From NCBI GenBank assembly GCA_963808815.1, contig CAWEGI010000014.1, positions 1 to 64,000 on the forward strand: a stretch of 64,000 nt of DNA, in the 5' to 3' direction. This document shows positions 52,346 through 62,491 of the stretch, in pieces. A program made the translations under genes and the position numbers. Each line of letters begins with the position of its first letter. Positions within the stretch are counted from its first letter, which is position 1. A model generated the notes under the pieces. It worked only from the letters and a program-made list of their open reading frames with translations, was not told the origin of the DNA and made no database searches. The DNA is from DATBLE01 sp963808815 (GTDB lineage: Bacteria > Actinomycetota > Thermoleophilia > Gaiellales > Gaiellaceae).

Positions 52346-52966
52346 CTAGGCCAGGTGGAAGTACAGCGCGTGCAGCAGCTCGACCGCGGGGTTGGACGTG
52401 TGCACCTGGACATCGCCGGGGACGTCCAGCAGGCCTTCGCTGTAGTTGAAGATGATCTTCACGCCGGCATCGACGAGGTCGTCTGCGACGTCCTGCGCGG
52501 CGGCGGCCGGCACGGCGAGAACGCCGACGATGATGTTCTTGTCGTGGACGGCGTCCTTCAACTCGGCGTACTGCTGCACCTCGACGTTGCCTGCGCGGTT
52601 GCCGACGACCTCCGGGTCGCGGTCGAAGACGGCGGCGATGTTGATGCCGTGCTCGGCGAAGATCGGCGAGCTCGCGATCGCCTGGCCGAGGCGGCCGGCG
52701 CCGACGAGTGCGATGTTGTGTTGCCCCTGTGTCCGCAGGATCTTGCGGATCTCGCCGAGCAGGCTGTCGATGTTGTAGCCCACTCCGCGCTTGCCGAACT
52801 TCCCGAATGCGGACAGGTCGCGCCTGATCTGCGTCGCGTTGACGTTCGTGTAGTCGGAGATCTCCTGCGAGGAGATGCGCTCCTTGCCCATCTTCTTGGC
52901 CTGGGTCAGAACCTGGAGGTACCGGCTCAGTCGCGCGGCGACCCCGACCGTCAACCGATCCGTCAC
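52346..52966 (-). CDS. rex: Redox-sensing repressor Rex
   Basis: 206 residues. Winged helix (LTVGVAARLSRYLQVLTQAK, ISSQEISDYTNVNATQIRRD) then an NAD(H)-binding Rossmann domain with LVGAGRLGQAI and FDRDPEVVG, and a C-terminal swapped helix. Rex senses the NADH/NAD+ ratio and represses respiratory and fermentative genes. GTG at 52966 with AAGGAG seven bases upstream is preferred over an ATG at 53014 in the same frame. Confidence 0.95.
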   Translation of the reverse strand: MTDRLTVGVAARLSRYLQVLTQAKKMGKERISSQEISDYTNVNATQIRRDLSAFGKFGKRGVGYNIDSLLGEIRKILRTQGQHNIALVGAGRLGQAIASSPIFAEHGINIAAVFDRDPEVVGNRAGNVEVQQYAELKDAVHDKNIIVGVLAVPAAAAQDVADDLVDAGVKIIFNYSEGLLDVPGDVQVHTSNPAVELLHALYFHLA

Positions 52967-52987
52967 ACCCACTCCTTGCGTCGCTGT

Positions 52988-53004
52988 TTGTAACACGGTC
53001 ACCA
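52988..53004. promoter_or_regulatory. Possible Rex operator upstream of rex
   Basis: TTGTAACACGGTCACCA just before rex loosely resembles the Rex site TTGTGAA-N-TTCACAA, with conserved half-site letters on both ends but several mismatches. Autoregulation of rex is common in actinobacteria. Weak match. Confidence 0.35.
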
Positions 53005-53042
53005 TTGTGCCAGCCCGCTTCCCAGGCTGCGTCGGTCGCCCG

Positions 53043-53291
53043 TCAGGCGTGACTTTGTGCGCCAAGGCGGCGGAGGAACGCGGCCTCGTCCAGGTAGTAG
53101 ACGAAGGCCCGCTGGCCGTCGATCTCGACCACCGGTAGCCACTCGCGATAGCGGGCCTCCAGGTCGACGTCGCCGCCGATGTCGACCTCGAGCAGCTCGA
53201 ACTCGTGCTCGCGCCACAGCTCGGCGAGCGTGCTCCGGGCCCGCTCGCAGAGGTGGCAGCCGTCGGCGTAGTAGACCGTGACGCTACGGAT
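53043..53291 (-). CDS. Glutaredoxin-like (DUF836) thiol protein
   Basis: About 82 residues: VTVYYADGCHLCERARSTLA with the redox CxxC-type pair CHLC, then FELLEVDIGGDVDLEARYRE and LPVVEIDGQRAFVYYLDEAA, matching the thioredoxin-fold DUF836 family. It lies between rex and gdhA on the same strand. No ATG, GTG or TTG is present in this frame near the expected N-terminus; an ATC at 53291 overlaps the gdhA stop region, so either a rare start or a missed base is likely. Confidence 0.7.
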   Translation of the reverse strand: MRSVTVYYADGCHLCERARSTLAELWREHEFELLEVDIGGDVDLEARYREWLPVVEIDGQRAFVYYLDEAAFLRRLGAQSHA

Positions 53292-54564
53292 AGAGACCTC
53301 GAGTGGTGGTCGCCTCCGCCACGCGCTGGACGGCGAGCCCGTAGGCGGCCAGGCGCATGCTCACGTCTCGCGACTGGTGGACGTGCCAGGTCTCGTCGAA
53401 CGCCTTGTCGACGATCGCCTTGAGCTTCGCGTTGACCTCGTCCTCCTTCCAGAAGTACTCCTGGAGGCCCTGCACCCACTCGAAGTACGAGACGACGACG
53501 CCGCCGGCGTTGGCGAGAACGTCGGGGAGGACCAGGACGCCCTTCTCGTCGAGGATCTCGTCCGCAGCGGGCGTGGTCGGCCCGTTCGCCCCTTCACACA
53601 CGATCTTCGCATTGACCCTGTCGGCGTTCTCCTCCGTGATCACCTGTTCCAGCCCGCAGGGGGCGAGGATGTCGCAGTCGAGCAGGAGGAGCTCGTCGTT
53701 CGAGATCGCCTCCACGCCGGCGAGACCCTTCAGTGTCCCGCGCTCCTGCTTGTGCGCGATCGCCGAGGCGACGTCGATCCCGTTCGCGTTGTGGAAGCCG
53801 CCGCCCGAGTCGGAGATCGCGATCACCTTCGCGCCCTCCTGCTGCATGAACAAGGCGTAGTAGCTACCGACGTTGCCGAAGCCCTGGACGGCGACCGTCT
53901 TGCCGTCGAGCTGCATCCCGAGGCGGTCGAGCGCCGCGAGCGTGCAGAACACGCCGCCCCGCGCGGTCGCCTCGAGCCGGCCCAGCGACCCGCCGACGGT
54001 CAGCGGCTTGCCGGTCACGACGCCGAGCACGGAGTGGCCCTTGTTCATCGAGTAGGTATCGAATATCCAGGCCATCTCGCGCGGGCTCGTGCCGACGTCC
54101 GGAGCCGGGATGTCCTTCTCCGGCCCGATCTCGTTGATGATCTCGGACGTGTAGCGGCGGGTCATGCCCTCGAGCTCCCGCACGGAAAGCTTCTTCGGGT
54201 CGCAGATCACGCCACCCTTGGCACCGCCGAAAGGGATTCCCATCAGCGAGCACTTCCACGTCATCCAGATCGACAGCGCCCGCACCTCGTCGAGGGTGAC
54301 GTCCGGGTGGTAGCGGATGCCCCCCTTCGAGGGCCCGCGGGCGACGTTGTGGGTGACGCGATACCCCTCGAAGACCTCGATGTGGCCGTCGTCCATCGTC
54401 ACGGGGATCGAGACGACGACGGCCTTCTTGCACTTGGAGAGCACGTTGACGAGGTTGTCGTCGATGCTGAAGGCCCTGGCGACCTTGCGGAGTTGGTCCT
54501 GCGCGATCTCGTAGGGGTTCTCGCGAAGATGCGAGACCGATTCCTGGACTGAGGTCACGTTCAC
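53284..54564 (-). CDS. gdhA: Glutamate dehydrogenase
   Basis: 426 residues of the Glu/Leu/Phe/Val dehydrogenase family. Substrate domain: FEGYRVTHNVARGPSKGG and the catalytic lysine in PFGGAKGGV (Lys116). NAD(P) domain: VAVQGFGNVGSYYA and CDILAPCGLEQVI, with VCEGANGPTTPAAD. It interconverts glutamate and 2-oxoglutarate plus ammonia. GTG at 54564 with AAGGAG upstream. Cotranscription with the glutaredoxin-like gene and rex is likely. Confidence 0.96.
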   Translation of the reverse strand: MNVTSVQESVSHLRENPYEIAQDQLRKVARAFSIDDNLVNVLSKCKKAVVVSIPVTMDDGHIEVFEGYRVTHNVARGPSKGGIRYHPDVTLDEVRALSIWMTWKCSLMGIPFGGAKGGVICDPKKLSVRELEGMTRRYTSEIINEIGPEKDIPAPDVGTSPREMAWIFDTYSMNKGHSVLGVVTGKPLTVGGSLGRLEATARGGVFCTLAALDRLGMQLDGKTVAVQGFGNVGSYYALFMQQEGAKVIAISDSGGGFHNANGIDVASAIAHKQERGTLKGLAGVEAISNDELLLLDCDILAPCGLEQVITEENADRVNAKIVCEGANGPTTPAADEILDEKGVLVLPDVLANAGGVVVSYFEWVQGLQEYFWKEDEVNAKLKAIVDKAFDETWHVHQSRDVSMRLAAYGLAVQRVAEATTTRGLYP

Positions 54565-54613
54565 ACGCTCCTTCGTTGGCGATCACGCCGGTGTCGGCGG
54601 GAGTCTACGACCG

Positions 54614-57131
54614 TCACTTCTTTATCCGGAACGGCACCGATCGCACGGTCGGCCGGCCGCCGCCGGTGGGCCACGCGAACACACGGAGCCGGTAGGCACC
54701 GGGCGTGAGCACCTTCCCCCCCGGGGCGTGGCCGGTGAGGCCGATCGCGTACCGGCCGGGCAGGAGGTCGCGCAGACGGGTGAGCAGCCCGAGGCGCTTG
54801 CCGTCGTCGGTCCAGAGCTCGACGTCCAGCCTGAGCACGGGGACCACGGTGTTGCCGTCGGCGGTGCGCAGCACGCGGCCCACCCGCATGACGACGACCG
54901 ACGGCCGGGACTCCGACGGCTTGAACGAGGCGCGCGCGAGCGTCAACGGACCGAGGAGGGCTCGGGCAGGGCGGAGGACGACGGCCCACGGGACGTGGAT
55001 CGCCGCACCCGTCAGCGGGGTGACCGTCAGCGACCCGAGCGCCGCCTCGCCGCGGGCGATCGTGATCGGCGGAATGTGGACGGCGATCCGGGCGACCGCG
55101 CCCGGCTCGATCTCGGTGCGGCGGGGCTTGATCGACAGGCGGAGTGCAGCGTCCGTCTGCCGACCGGGGGCGACGTAGACCGTGAGCCTGCGGCCCGAGA
55201 CGTTGCGGACCCGGAGCACCTCGTCCCCGCGCCAGCCCTCGACCGTCCCGCGGCCGAAGGTGAGGAGGGACGGGTCGGCAACGAGCTCCAGCGCGGCCGA
55301 GCGGCCGACGTCGAGCATGCCCGCCCCCTGGGCGGCCGCAGGAGCCCGGTCGAGCGGCCTGGCCCCGCCGACGAGCAGCGCTCGAATCCTCGCCGCGCTC
55401 GCATCGGGCCTGGCCTCGGCCAGGAGCGCAGCCGCGCCCGCGACCACCGCGGCGGCGGCGCTCGAGCCGCTGACCGTCCCGAAGACGGAGCCGCCGTCCG
55501 GAGCGGCACCCGGTTCGGCGGTCGCCAGTCCGACGCCCGGCGCGAGCAGGTCCGGCTTGATCCCGCCGTCGAACGCAAGCCCCCACGAAGAGAAGGGCGC
55601 CGCGGTCGTCAGGGCTGCGCCGCTCGATCGCGGCGCCGCGATCACGACCGTTGCTCCGGGCTCGGTACGCAACGCACGCGTGACCTCTTGCGGGAGCACG
55701 ACCACCGGGATACCGATGCGGCGGTCGAGAGCGATGGCGCCGGGCGCGACCGGCCGGCCGTGGAGGATCACGGCGGCCGCGCCGGCATCCGCAGCAGCTC
55801 GGGCGGTCGTGGCCGGATCCGCGCCGGCGGCTGCGACCGCGGCGCGGTCGGCCACCTGTGAGAGCCCGCGCCGGAAGAAGGCTGCCCGGGCCGGAGCGGA
55901 TGGAGAGAGAACGAGTGCCCGGGAGGGCGGGGTGCCGCCGACGAGGGGGACGAGGCGGTCGAACAGCACGCGCAACCCGGCCCGGACGACCACCCTCACC
56001 TGCGTGAGGTTTCGCCCGGCGTCGGCCGCTCCGACGGCGAGGGCGGAAGGAGCTCCGGCGGGGCCGCCCACGCTCCCGAAGGCGGGGCCGGCCGGACCGT
56101 CGTTCCCGGCCGCGGCAACGACGAGGGTGTCCAGGCGCAGCGCGCCGTCGACCGCGCGCGCGAGCGGGCCGTCGGTGAACGCGGCGAAGGGCTCGACCAG
56201 GGGCACGAGCGCGATCCGGGCGGCGTCATGGGCGTCGCCGTTTCCGTCCGGGTCGACGGCCCGCTCGAGCCCGGCGAGCAGCTGGTCGGTCCGGGAGTAG
56301 ACCGTGTAGCCACCCCGTGCGTCGGGCTGCCATCCGGCCACCCGGAGCGGCAGCACGGTGGCGGCCGGCGCGACGCCGGTCACCCCGGCCGGCCCGCCGG
56401 CACCGACGAGCAGGCCGGCCATCTCGGTGCCGTGCTCCTCGAGCGCGGACGGGTCGGTGGGCTTCGCCTGCGCCTGCGCGCTCGGCTCGGTGCCGGCGAT
56501 GTCGAGCCCCGGAAGCACGTGGCCGTGGAGGTACGGCGTGGCGGCGTCGACGCCGGTGTCGAGCAGCGCGATCAGCACGCCGCGGCCGGCGATCCCCGCC
56601 AGACGGACGCCCGGCCGCGCGGCCGACGCTGCCTCCAGGCGGAGCGCTCGCGGCGAGAGCGATGCAGGGAACGCGACGCGTACCGGATAGACGCCCTTCA
56701 CTCCCGGCGGTGCGCTCGATCAGGGCGATGGCACGTGGGTCGAGAACGGCCGAGAACCCATTCAGGGTGCGGGTGAAGCGGAACTCGGGCCTGATCGCGA
56801 CGCCCGCGCGGCCGACGTCCGAGATGAACTGCTGCTGCGCGGCCGCGGCACCCGCCGTCCAGCGCCGTTCCTCGGCATCGGTTGCGAGGCCACCGGCGCG
56901 CTGCACGCGGTCGGCAAGGGAGAAGGCGGTCAGCACCACGAGGACGCGCTGCCCGGTGCCGACCTCGGCCCGCGCGCCGCCGACGAGACCGTTCCAGGCT
57001 GCGGCCGACGCCAGCCGCGTGGGCGTGGCCGGCGGCGCTCCCCCACCCCCCTCCGGGACGACCAGTATCGCCGCCGCGACGATCGCCGCGAGCACTGCGA
57101 TGCCGAGGGCGCTACGCCACCGCATAGGCAT
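54614..57131 (-). CDS. Secreted subtilisin-like serine protease (S8), one frameshift
   Basis: About 836 residues. N-terminal helix (LGIAVLAAIVAAAILVV) then an I9-like propeptide ending FRFTRTLNGFSAVLDPRAIA. After a break near 56706 the main frame gives the catalytic Asp (IALLDTGVDAA), His (LEEHGTEMAGLLVG), Asn (AAAGNDGPAGP) and Ser (TVSGSSAAAAVV, in place of the common GTSMAA). A PA-domain insert and C-terminal beta-sandwich domains follow. Secreted protease. The start overlaps tsaD by 14-20 bases. The break is a likely sequence error. Confidence 0.88.
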
Positions 57132-58068
57132 CCAGCCGAAGCGGGTCGGCGGCGGGTTCGGTGAACCTGGCGGCGGAGGCGATCATCGCGGCATTGTCCG
57201 TGCAGAGCTCGAGCGGCGCGGCGGCGGCTTCCGGGAGCGCCGACCTGAGCTCGGAGTTCGCCGCGACCCCGCCGACGATCGCGACCCGGTCGGCGCCCAG
57301 GCGTTCCGCCGCCTCGATCGTGCGGCCGGCGAGCGCCCGCACGATCGCGCGCTGGTACGAGGCGGCGAGGTCGGCCCGGCGCCCCTCGAGCTCGCCCGGA
57401 TCGAGGTCGCGAACGGCGTAGAGCAATGCGGTCTTCAGCCCCGAGAAGGAGAAGTCGAGGCCGGGAACACGCGCCACGGGAAAGCCGTACGCCTCGGGAT
57501 CGCCCATCCTGGCGAGCCGGTCGATCTCGGCTCCGCCCGGGTAGCCCAGGCCGAGCAGTCGGGCTCCCTTGTCGAACGCCTCCCCTGCAGCGTCGTCGAG
57601 CGTCGTCCCGAGGACGCGAAACCCCGAGCGGTCTTCGACGTCGAGCAGAAGCGTGTGCCCGCCGCTCGCAAGCAGGCACAGGAAGGGTGGGTCGACGGGA
57701 TCGGGCCGGAGGTAGAGCGAGGCGACGTGCCCGTGCAGGTGATCGACCGGGACGAGCGGGATCCCGCGCCCCCAGGCGAGCCCCTTGGCGGCGGCCAGCC
57801 CGACCAGCAGCGCGCCGATCAGCCCGGGCCCGCGGGTGACTCCGATCCGGTCGATCTGCTCGAGCGTGAGACCTGCTCGATCGAGCGCCTCGCGCACCAC
57901 AGGGGAGACGAGCTCGAGATGCCGGCGTGAGGCGATCTCCGGCACGACGCCGCCGAAACGGGCGTGCAGCTCCGATTGCGAGGCGACGACGTTCGAGCCG
58001 ATCTCGCCGTCGTCGCTGACGACCGCCGCGGCGGTCTCGTCGCACGAGGTCTCGATTCCGAGGATCAC
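57112..58068 (-). CDS. tsaD: tRNA N6-threonylcarbamoyladenosine synthase subunit TsaD
   Basis: 318 residues of the ASKHA fold: ILGIETSCDETAAAVV, the metal-binding HLHGH at 110-114, LASGGHTLLL, YPGGAEIDRLA and VGGVAANSELR. TsaD transfers threonylcarbamoyl to A37 of tRNAs that read ANN codons. GTG at 58068 overlaps the rimI stop (GTGA). Confidence 0.97.
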   Translation of the reverse strand: MILGIETSCDETAAAVVSDDGEIGSNVVASQSELHARFGGVVPEIASRRHLELVSPVVREALDRAGLTLEQIDRIGVTRGPGLIGALLVGLAAAKGLAWGRGIPLVPVDHLHGHVASLYLRPDPVDPPFLCLLASGGHTLLLDVEDRSGFRVLGTTLDDAAGEAFDKGARLLGLGYPGGAEIDRLARMGDPEAYGFPVARVPGLDFSFSGLKTALLYAVRDLDPGELEGRRADLAASYQRAIVRALAGRTIEAAERLGADRVAIVGGVAANSELRSALPEAAAAPLELCTDNAAMIASAARFTEPAADPLRLDAYAVA

Positions 58069-58526
58069 CGGGCGACGGAGTCGCGAACCGCAGGATCCTT
58101 CCACATGATGAGCGCGTCCTCGCGGTTGTCGGTGTAGTACCCGCGCCGAACGCCGCGGGGTTCGAAGCCGAGCCGCTCGTAGAGCGCAATCGCCGCCGCG
58201 TTCGAGACCCGTACCTCCAGCGTGTAGCCGCGGCGGTCGTCGGACGCGGTCAATTCGAACAGGCGGCCGAGCAGCGCCGAGGCGATGCCCATCCGCTGCC
58301 GGTCCGGAGCGACGGCGACGTTCATCACGTGCCACGCGTCGACGTACCGCGAGGTGATCAGGTAGCCGAGCAGGGTCTGCTCCTCGAAGGCGCCGAGGCA
58401 GATCGAGGACGGCTTCGAGAGCTCGCCGGCGAACATCGAGCGCGACCACGGCGTCGGATAGGCGCTGCGCTCGATCTCCTCGATCGCCGTCAGGTCGCGG
58501 AGCTGCAGCGGGCGGATCTCGATCAC
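58065..58526 (-). CDS. rimI: Ribosomal-protein-alanine acetyltransferase RimI
   Basis: 153-residue GNAT with acetyl-CoA site VAPDRQRMGIASALL and the C-terminal NAAAIALYERLGFEPRGVRR / YYTDNREDALIMW block typical of RimI, which acetylates ribosomal protein S18. It is embedded between tsaB and tsaD, a common arrangement. Its ATG overlaps the tsaB stop. Confidence 0.93.
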   Translation of the reverse strand: MIEIRPLQLRDLTAIEEIERSAYPTPWSRSMFAGELSKPSSICLGAFEEQTLLGYLITSRYVDAWHVMNVAVAPDRQRMGIASALLGRLFELTASDDRRGYTLEVRVSNAAAIALYERLGFEPRGVRRGYYTDNREDALIMWKDPAVRDSVAR

Positions 58527-59120
58527 GCGAGCGCCCTCTCGGCATCGGGAGCTCTGAGATAGACCGGCTCGACGAGCTCGGCCGGGCCGCCCTCGCCGGC
58601 CAGCCGGGCGTGGAAGCGTGCGTGCGGGACATGGAGCTCGCTGCCGTCGGGAGGGACGACACCTCCACGTTCCTCGATCGTGTCCCGATAGCGCACGGCC
58701 CCGTCGCCGACGTACGTCCGGTCCTCGTCCACCTGGAGGTCGTCAGGTGCCAGGCACCTGGCGTGGCCGGAGACGAGGCCGAAGATCTCGCCGCGCCGCG
58801 CATCGACGACCGGGACGGCTCCGGGCGCTCCGGCGGCGAGTGCCTCCAGGGTCGAGACGCCCGCCACCGGCACGTCGAGCGCGAGCGCCAGGCCGCGGGC
58901 GGCCGCGAGCCCGATCCGCACGCCGGTGAAGCTGCCGGGGCCGACGCCGACGGCGAGCAGGTCGAGATCGCCGGGGCCCAGCGCCGGCTGCGCGGACCAG
59001 CTCGTCGGCGTCTGCGAGCACCGCGGACGCCCGCCCGACTCGCTCGCCCAGCACGTCGCCGTCCCGGACGAGCGCGGTCGTCGCCACACCGGTCGCCGTG
59101 TCAAACGCCAAGGTCAGCAT
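58523..59120 (-). CDS. tsaB: t6A complex subunit TsaB, one frameshift
   Basis: ATG at 59120: LTLAFDTATGVATTALVRDG. After a break near 58990 the frame continues LDLLAVGVGPGSFTGVRIGL and AAARGLALALDVPVAGVSTL, PVVDARRGEIFG, ending before rimI. TsaB is an inactive TsaD-like scaffold that binds TsaD and TsaE. Overlaps the tsaE end by 20 bases. Confidence 0.9.
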
Positions 59121-59520
59121 CGCCCTCGAGCACGATCAGCCGCCGCTTCTCGTCCACGTGCGATAACCGTACCCGGACACGCGGCTCGGGCAGCGAGCCG
59201 CCGGCCGCCTCCGGCCACTCGACGAACACGACCGCATCGTCGAAGTACGGCTCCAGCGCGCCCCAGTCGGCCTCGGACACGCTCTCGAAGCGGTACAGGT
59301 CGAGGTGGGCGACCGGCACCGTCCCCTCGTAGCGGTGGCCGATCGTGTAGGTCGGGCTCGTCACGGGCTGCGTCACGCCGAGCGCGCGGCAGGCCCCGCG
59401 GACGAAGGTCGTCTTCCCCGCGCCCAGCTCGCCGGAGACGGCGACGACGTCGCCCGGCCGCGAGCCGGGCGGCGACAGCCGGCCGCCAGCGCCTCGGTCT
59501 CCTCGGGTGAGCTGTCTCGA
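59101..59520 (-). CDS. tsaE: t6A complex ATPase TsaE, frameshift near start
   Basis: P-loop GELGAGKTTFVRGACRALGV, then VTSPTYTIGHRYEG, HLDLYRFESVSEADWG and VFVEWPEAAGG, the full TsaE signature. The first residues (SPEETEALAAG) are in another frame, so a slip near 59480 is likely and the start codon cannot be fixed. TsaE powers the TsaB-TsaD-TsaE cycle. Confidence 0.87.
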   Translation of the reverse strand, partial: SRQLTRGDRGAGGRLSPPGSRPGDVVAVSGELGAGKTTFVRGACRALGVTQPVTSPTYTIGHRYEGTVPVAHLDLYRFESVSEADWGALEPYFDDAVVFVEWPEAAGGSLPEPRVRVRLSHVDEKRRLIVLEGDADLGV

Positions 59521-59526
59521 GCCGGG

Positions 59527-60173
59527 TCAGAACAGGCCGAGTTGTACCGCGACGACCGGCTCGGGCTCCGGCTCGGCGAGGAGCTCGGCGAGCGGCGGAG
59601 CGGCTCCGGCTCGCTGCTCCAGCAGCGCCGGGATCTTCGCGAAGTCCTCCTCGAGCACCTTCAGCATCGCCGGCGTGTAGAGCGCCGCGGCCGGGTGGTA
59701 GATCGGGAAGATCGTCACCGGCATGCGAGCCCGTAGGCGACCTGCTGCGGCTGGCCGTGGACGCGGGTGATCCCGGTCTCCTTGCCGGTCAGCTGCTTGG
59801 TCGCGTGGTTCCCGAGCGTGGCGATCACCTTCGGGCTTGATCAGCGCGATCTGCTCGAACAGCCACGGCTCGCACTGCGTGCTTCTCCTCGGGCAGCGGG
59901 TCGCGGTTCCCCGGCGGGCGGCACTTGAGCGTGTTCGACGACGTAGACGTCGGCGCGAGTCAGCCCGATGCCGGCGAGCAGCTTGTCGAGCAGCTTCCCG
60001 GCCTGGCCGACGAACGGGATGCCCTGCTGGTCCTCGTGGAAGCCGGGCGCCTCGCCGACGAACATCAGGTCCGCGTCCGGGTGGCCGTTGCCGAACACGA
60101 CCTGCGTCCGGCCCTGGCTGAGCGCGCACCGCGTGCAGGTCGAGGCTTCGATCCCTGAGCGCGTCGAGCTCAT
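59527..60173 (-). CDS. Family 4 (Fe-S) uracil-DNA glycosylase, several frameshifts
   Basis: N-terminal frame: CTRCALSQGRTQVVFGNG (first Fe-S cysteines), FVGEAPGFHEDQQGIPFVGQ and AGKLLDKLLAGIGLTRADVY. Later frames give VNTLKCRPPGNRDPLPEEK-like residues (third Cys), KPKVIATLG region, and FPIYHPAAALYTPAMLKVLE (catalytic His). It removes uracil from DNA. At least three single-base breaks between 59720 and 59940. Confidence 0.82.
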
Positions 60174-60205
60174 CGACGCCGGAGTCTAGGCGCGGCGAGC
60201 GGACG

Positions 60206-60421
60206 CTAGTGGCCGCAGCCGCAGGAGCCGCCGCAGCAGCCGCCGCCAGCGGCCGTCTGCCCGAAGCTCGGCGCCGACTGGGCGCCGTGCGTCGCGAAGA
60301 CGGAGAACTGCTTCTGCACCTTCGCGCTCGAGCAGTCGGGGCACTTCGGCGACTCGCCGCCGCGGACGAGCTCCTCGAAGTGCGACTCGCACTTCATGCA
60401 CACGTATTCGTAGATCGGCAT
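60206..60421 (-). CDS. FmdB-family zinc-ribbon protein
   Basis: 71 residues: MPIYEYVCMKCESHFEELVR with C8/C11 and PKCPDC with C27/C30, the single zinc ribbon of the FmdB/CxxC_CxxC_SSSS family, then a Gly/Cys/His-rich tail (GGGCCGGSCGCGH). Regulatory or accessory role in the family; unknown here. The Cys-rich tail may bind additional metal. Confidence 0.85.
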   Translation of the reverse strand: MPIYEYVCMKCESHFEELVRGGESPKCPDCSSAKVQKQFSVFATHGAQSAPSFGQTAAGGGCCGGSCGCGH

Positions 60422-60447
60422 GCAGTGCGCAGTGTAGACATACGGCG

Positions 60448-61021
60448 ATGAACTTGGAGCGAGCCTCGACCGCGCTCGAAGGGAAGCTGATCGTCACGCT
60501 CGAGCCGATCGAGTCACGCCACGTCGAGGGCCTCCGCGCGGCCGCCGCCGACGAGCGCGCCTGGACGTGGATGGTGACGCGCGACACGGAGGCATGGATC
60601 GCGGCGGCGCTGGCGGCGACCGACATGTCCACCACTTCGTCGTCGTCAGGGACGGCGCCGTCGTCGGGTCGACGAGCTACCTCAACGTCGTCCCCGAGCA
60701 CCGCCGGCTCGAGATCGGGCAACACGTGGAACAACCCGTCCGCGTGGGGCACCGGCGCGAACACCGAGGCGAAGTACCTGCTGCTCCGCCACGCGTTCGA
60801 GACGCTCGGCATGTACCGCGTCGAGTTCAAGACCGACGCGAAGAACGACCGCGCCCGCGCCGCGCTGGCCGCGATCCCGTCCGAGTTCGAGGGGATCCAC
60901 CGCAAGCACATGGTCGTCCGCGACGGCGAGCGCCGCGATTCGGCCTGGTACGCGGTGATCGACGACGACTGGCCGCAGGTGAAGGCTCGCGCTCGAGCGC
61001 AGGATCGCGGCCGCCGGATAG
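60448..61021 (+). CDS. GNAT acetyltransferase (RimJ/RimL-like), frameshifted
   Basis: Frames together give MNLERASTALEGKLIVTLEP, HFVVVRDGAVVGSTSYLNVV, PEHRRLEIG, then GANTEAKYLLLRHAFETLGM and YRVEFKTDAKNDRARAALAA and a natural end LERRIAAAG at 61021. The last block is the RimJ/RimL-type acetyltransferase C-terminal signature. Breaks near 60620, 60730 and 60985. Substrate unknown. Confidence 0.72.
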
Positions 61022-61065
61022 ACTTCTGCGTGCCCGGTACCCCCTGCGGGACTGGAGCAAGGCAA

Positions 61066-61726
61066 ATGAACAGCGTCAACGTGATCGGACGCGGCCGCGT
61101 CGGCTCGGCCGTCGCCGCCCGCCTCGAGGAGCGGGGCGTCGAGCTGCGCGACGACGACGCCGAGCTCGTGCTCCTCTGCGTGCCCGACCGGGCGATCGCC
61201 GAGGTCGCTGCGGCGATCGCCCGGGCCCGTGGGTCGCGCACGTCTAGCGGCGCGACGCCGCTCGCCGCGCTCGACCCGCACGAGCGGCGCTTCTCCGTCC
61301 ACCCGCTCGCAGACGTTCACGCTCGAGCGCGGGCCCGAGCAGCTCGACGGCGCCTGGGCCGCGGTCACCGCCGAGAGCGACGAGGCCCGCGCGCGTCGGC
61401 CGCGGGCTGGCCGAGACGCTCGGCCTGCGCCCGTTCGACCTCGACGACGTCGGCGCGCACGCTCTACCACGCCGGCGCGGCGATCGCCTCGAACTACCTC
61501 GTCACGCTCTACCGCGCCGCCTCGCGCCTGCTTCGAGGACGCCGGCGCGCCGCCCGAGGCGCTCGTCCCGCTGATGACCCGCACGATCGAGAACGGCTTC
61601 CAGCTGACCGGCCCGATCGCGCGCGGCGACTGGGCGGTCGTCGACGCGCACCTCGGCGCGCTGCACGAGGCGCACCCCGAGCTCGAGCCGATGTACCGCG
61701 TGCTCGCGGAGGCGACCGCGCCGTGA
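61066..61726 (+). CDS. Rossmann/DUF2520 protein, frameshifted
   Basis: MNSVNVIGRGRVGSAVAARL is an NAD(P)-binding loop; then ELVLLCVPDRAIAEVAAAIA, VSGATPLAALDPHERRFSVH, a middle with several breaks (61240-61520), and PPEALVPLMTRTIENGFQLT to the stop at 61726. Rossmann plus DUF2520 proteins resemble ProC and often sit next to panC, as here. Function of the family is not established. Confidence 0.75.
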
Positions 61727-62491
61727 GGATCACCCGCACGATCGCGGAGACGCGCGCCGCGCTCGCCGAGCGGCGCAGGTCGGCCTCGTCCCGACGATGG
61801 GCGCCTACCACGCCGGCCACCTCTCGCTGTTCGCGCGCCGCCCGCGAGGAGAACGACGTCGTCGTCGCGAGCCTGTTCGTCAACCCGGCGCAGTTCGGCG
61901 ACCCGGCCGACCTCGCCCGCTACCCGCGCGACGAGGCGCGCCGACGCCGCGATCGCCGAGGAGGCCGGCGTCGACGTCCTCTTCGCGCCGGCCGTCGAGG
62001 AGCTCTACCCGCCCGGCTACGAGACCTGGGTCGACGTCGAGCGCGCCTCGCAGGGCCTCGAAGGCGAGCACCGGCCCGGCCACTTCCGGGGCGTCGCGAC
62101 CATCTGCCTGAAGCTCTTCAACATCGTCCGCCCGCGGCGCGCCTACTTCGGCCAGAAGGACGCGCAGCAGGTCGAGGTCGTCCGCCGGATGATCCGCGAC
62201 CTGAACCTCGACCTCGAGCTCCGCGTGCTGCCGACCGTCCGCGACGCCGACGGCCTCGCGCTCTCCTCCCGCAACGCGCTGCCTCTCGCCCGAGCGAGCG
62301 CGAGGCCGCCCTCGCCCTCCCGCGCGCCCTCGCCACCGCGCGACCCGGCCGAGGCGCGCCGCCTGCTCGGCGACCTCGACGTCGACTACGTCGAGATCGC
62401 GCCCTTCGACCCACCCGTCCTCGCCGCCGCCGTCCGCGTCGGCTCCGTCCGCCTGATCGACAACGTCCCCCTCGAAGGAGGCACCGCATGA
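61723..62491 (+). CDS. panC: Pantothenate synthetase, frameshifted
   Basis: GTG overlapping the preceding stop (GTGA). Blocks: VGLVPTMGAYHAGHLSLF, VASLFVNPAQFGDPADLARY, VDVLFAPAVEELYPPGYETW, HFRGVATICLKLFNIVRPRR, YFGQKDAQQVEVVRRMIRDL and GLALSSRNALL, end VRLIDNVPLEGGTA. It ligates pantoate and beta-alanine. Extra bases near 61833 (G) and 61942 (C) and further slips near 61775 and 62295 break the frame. One functional gene is the most likely reading. Confidence 0.9.
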
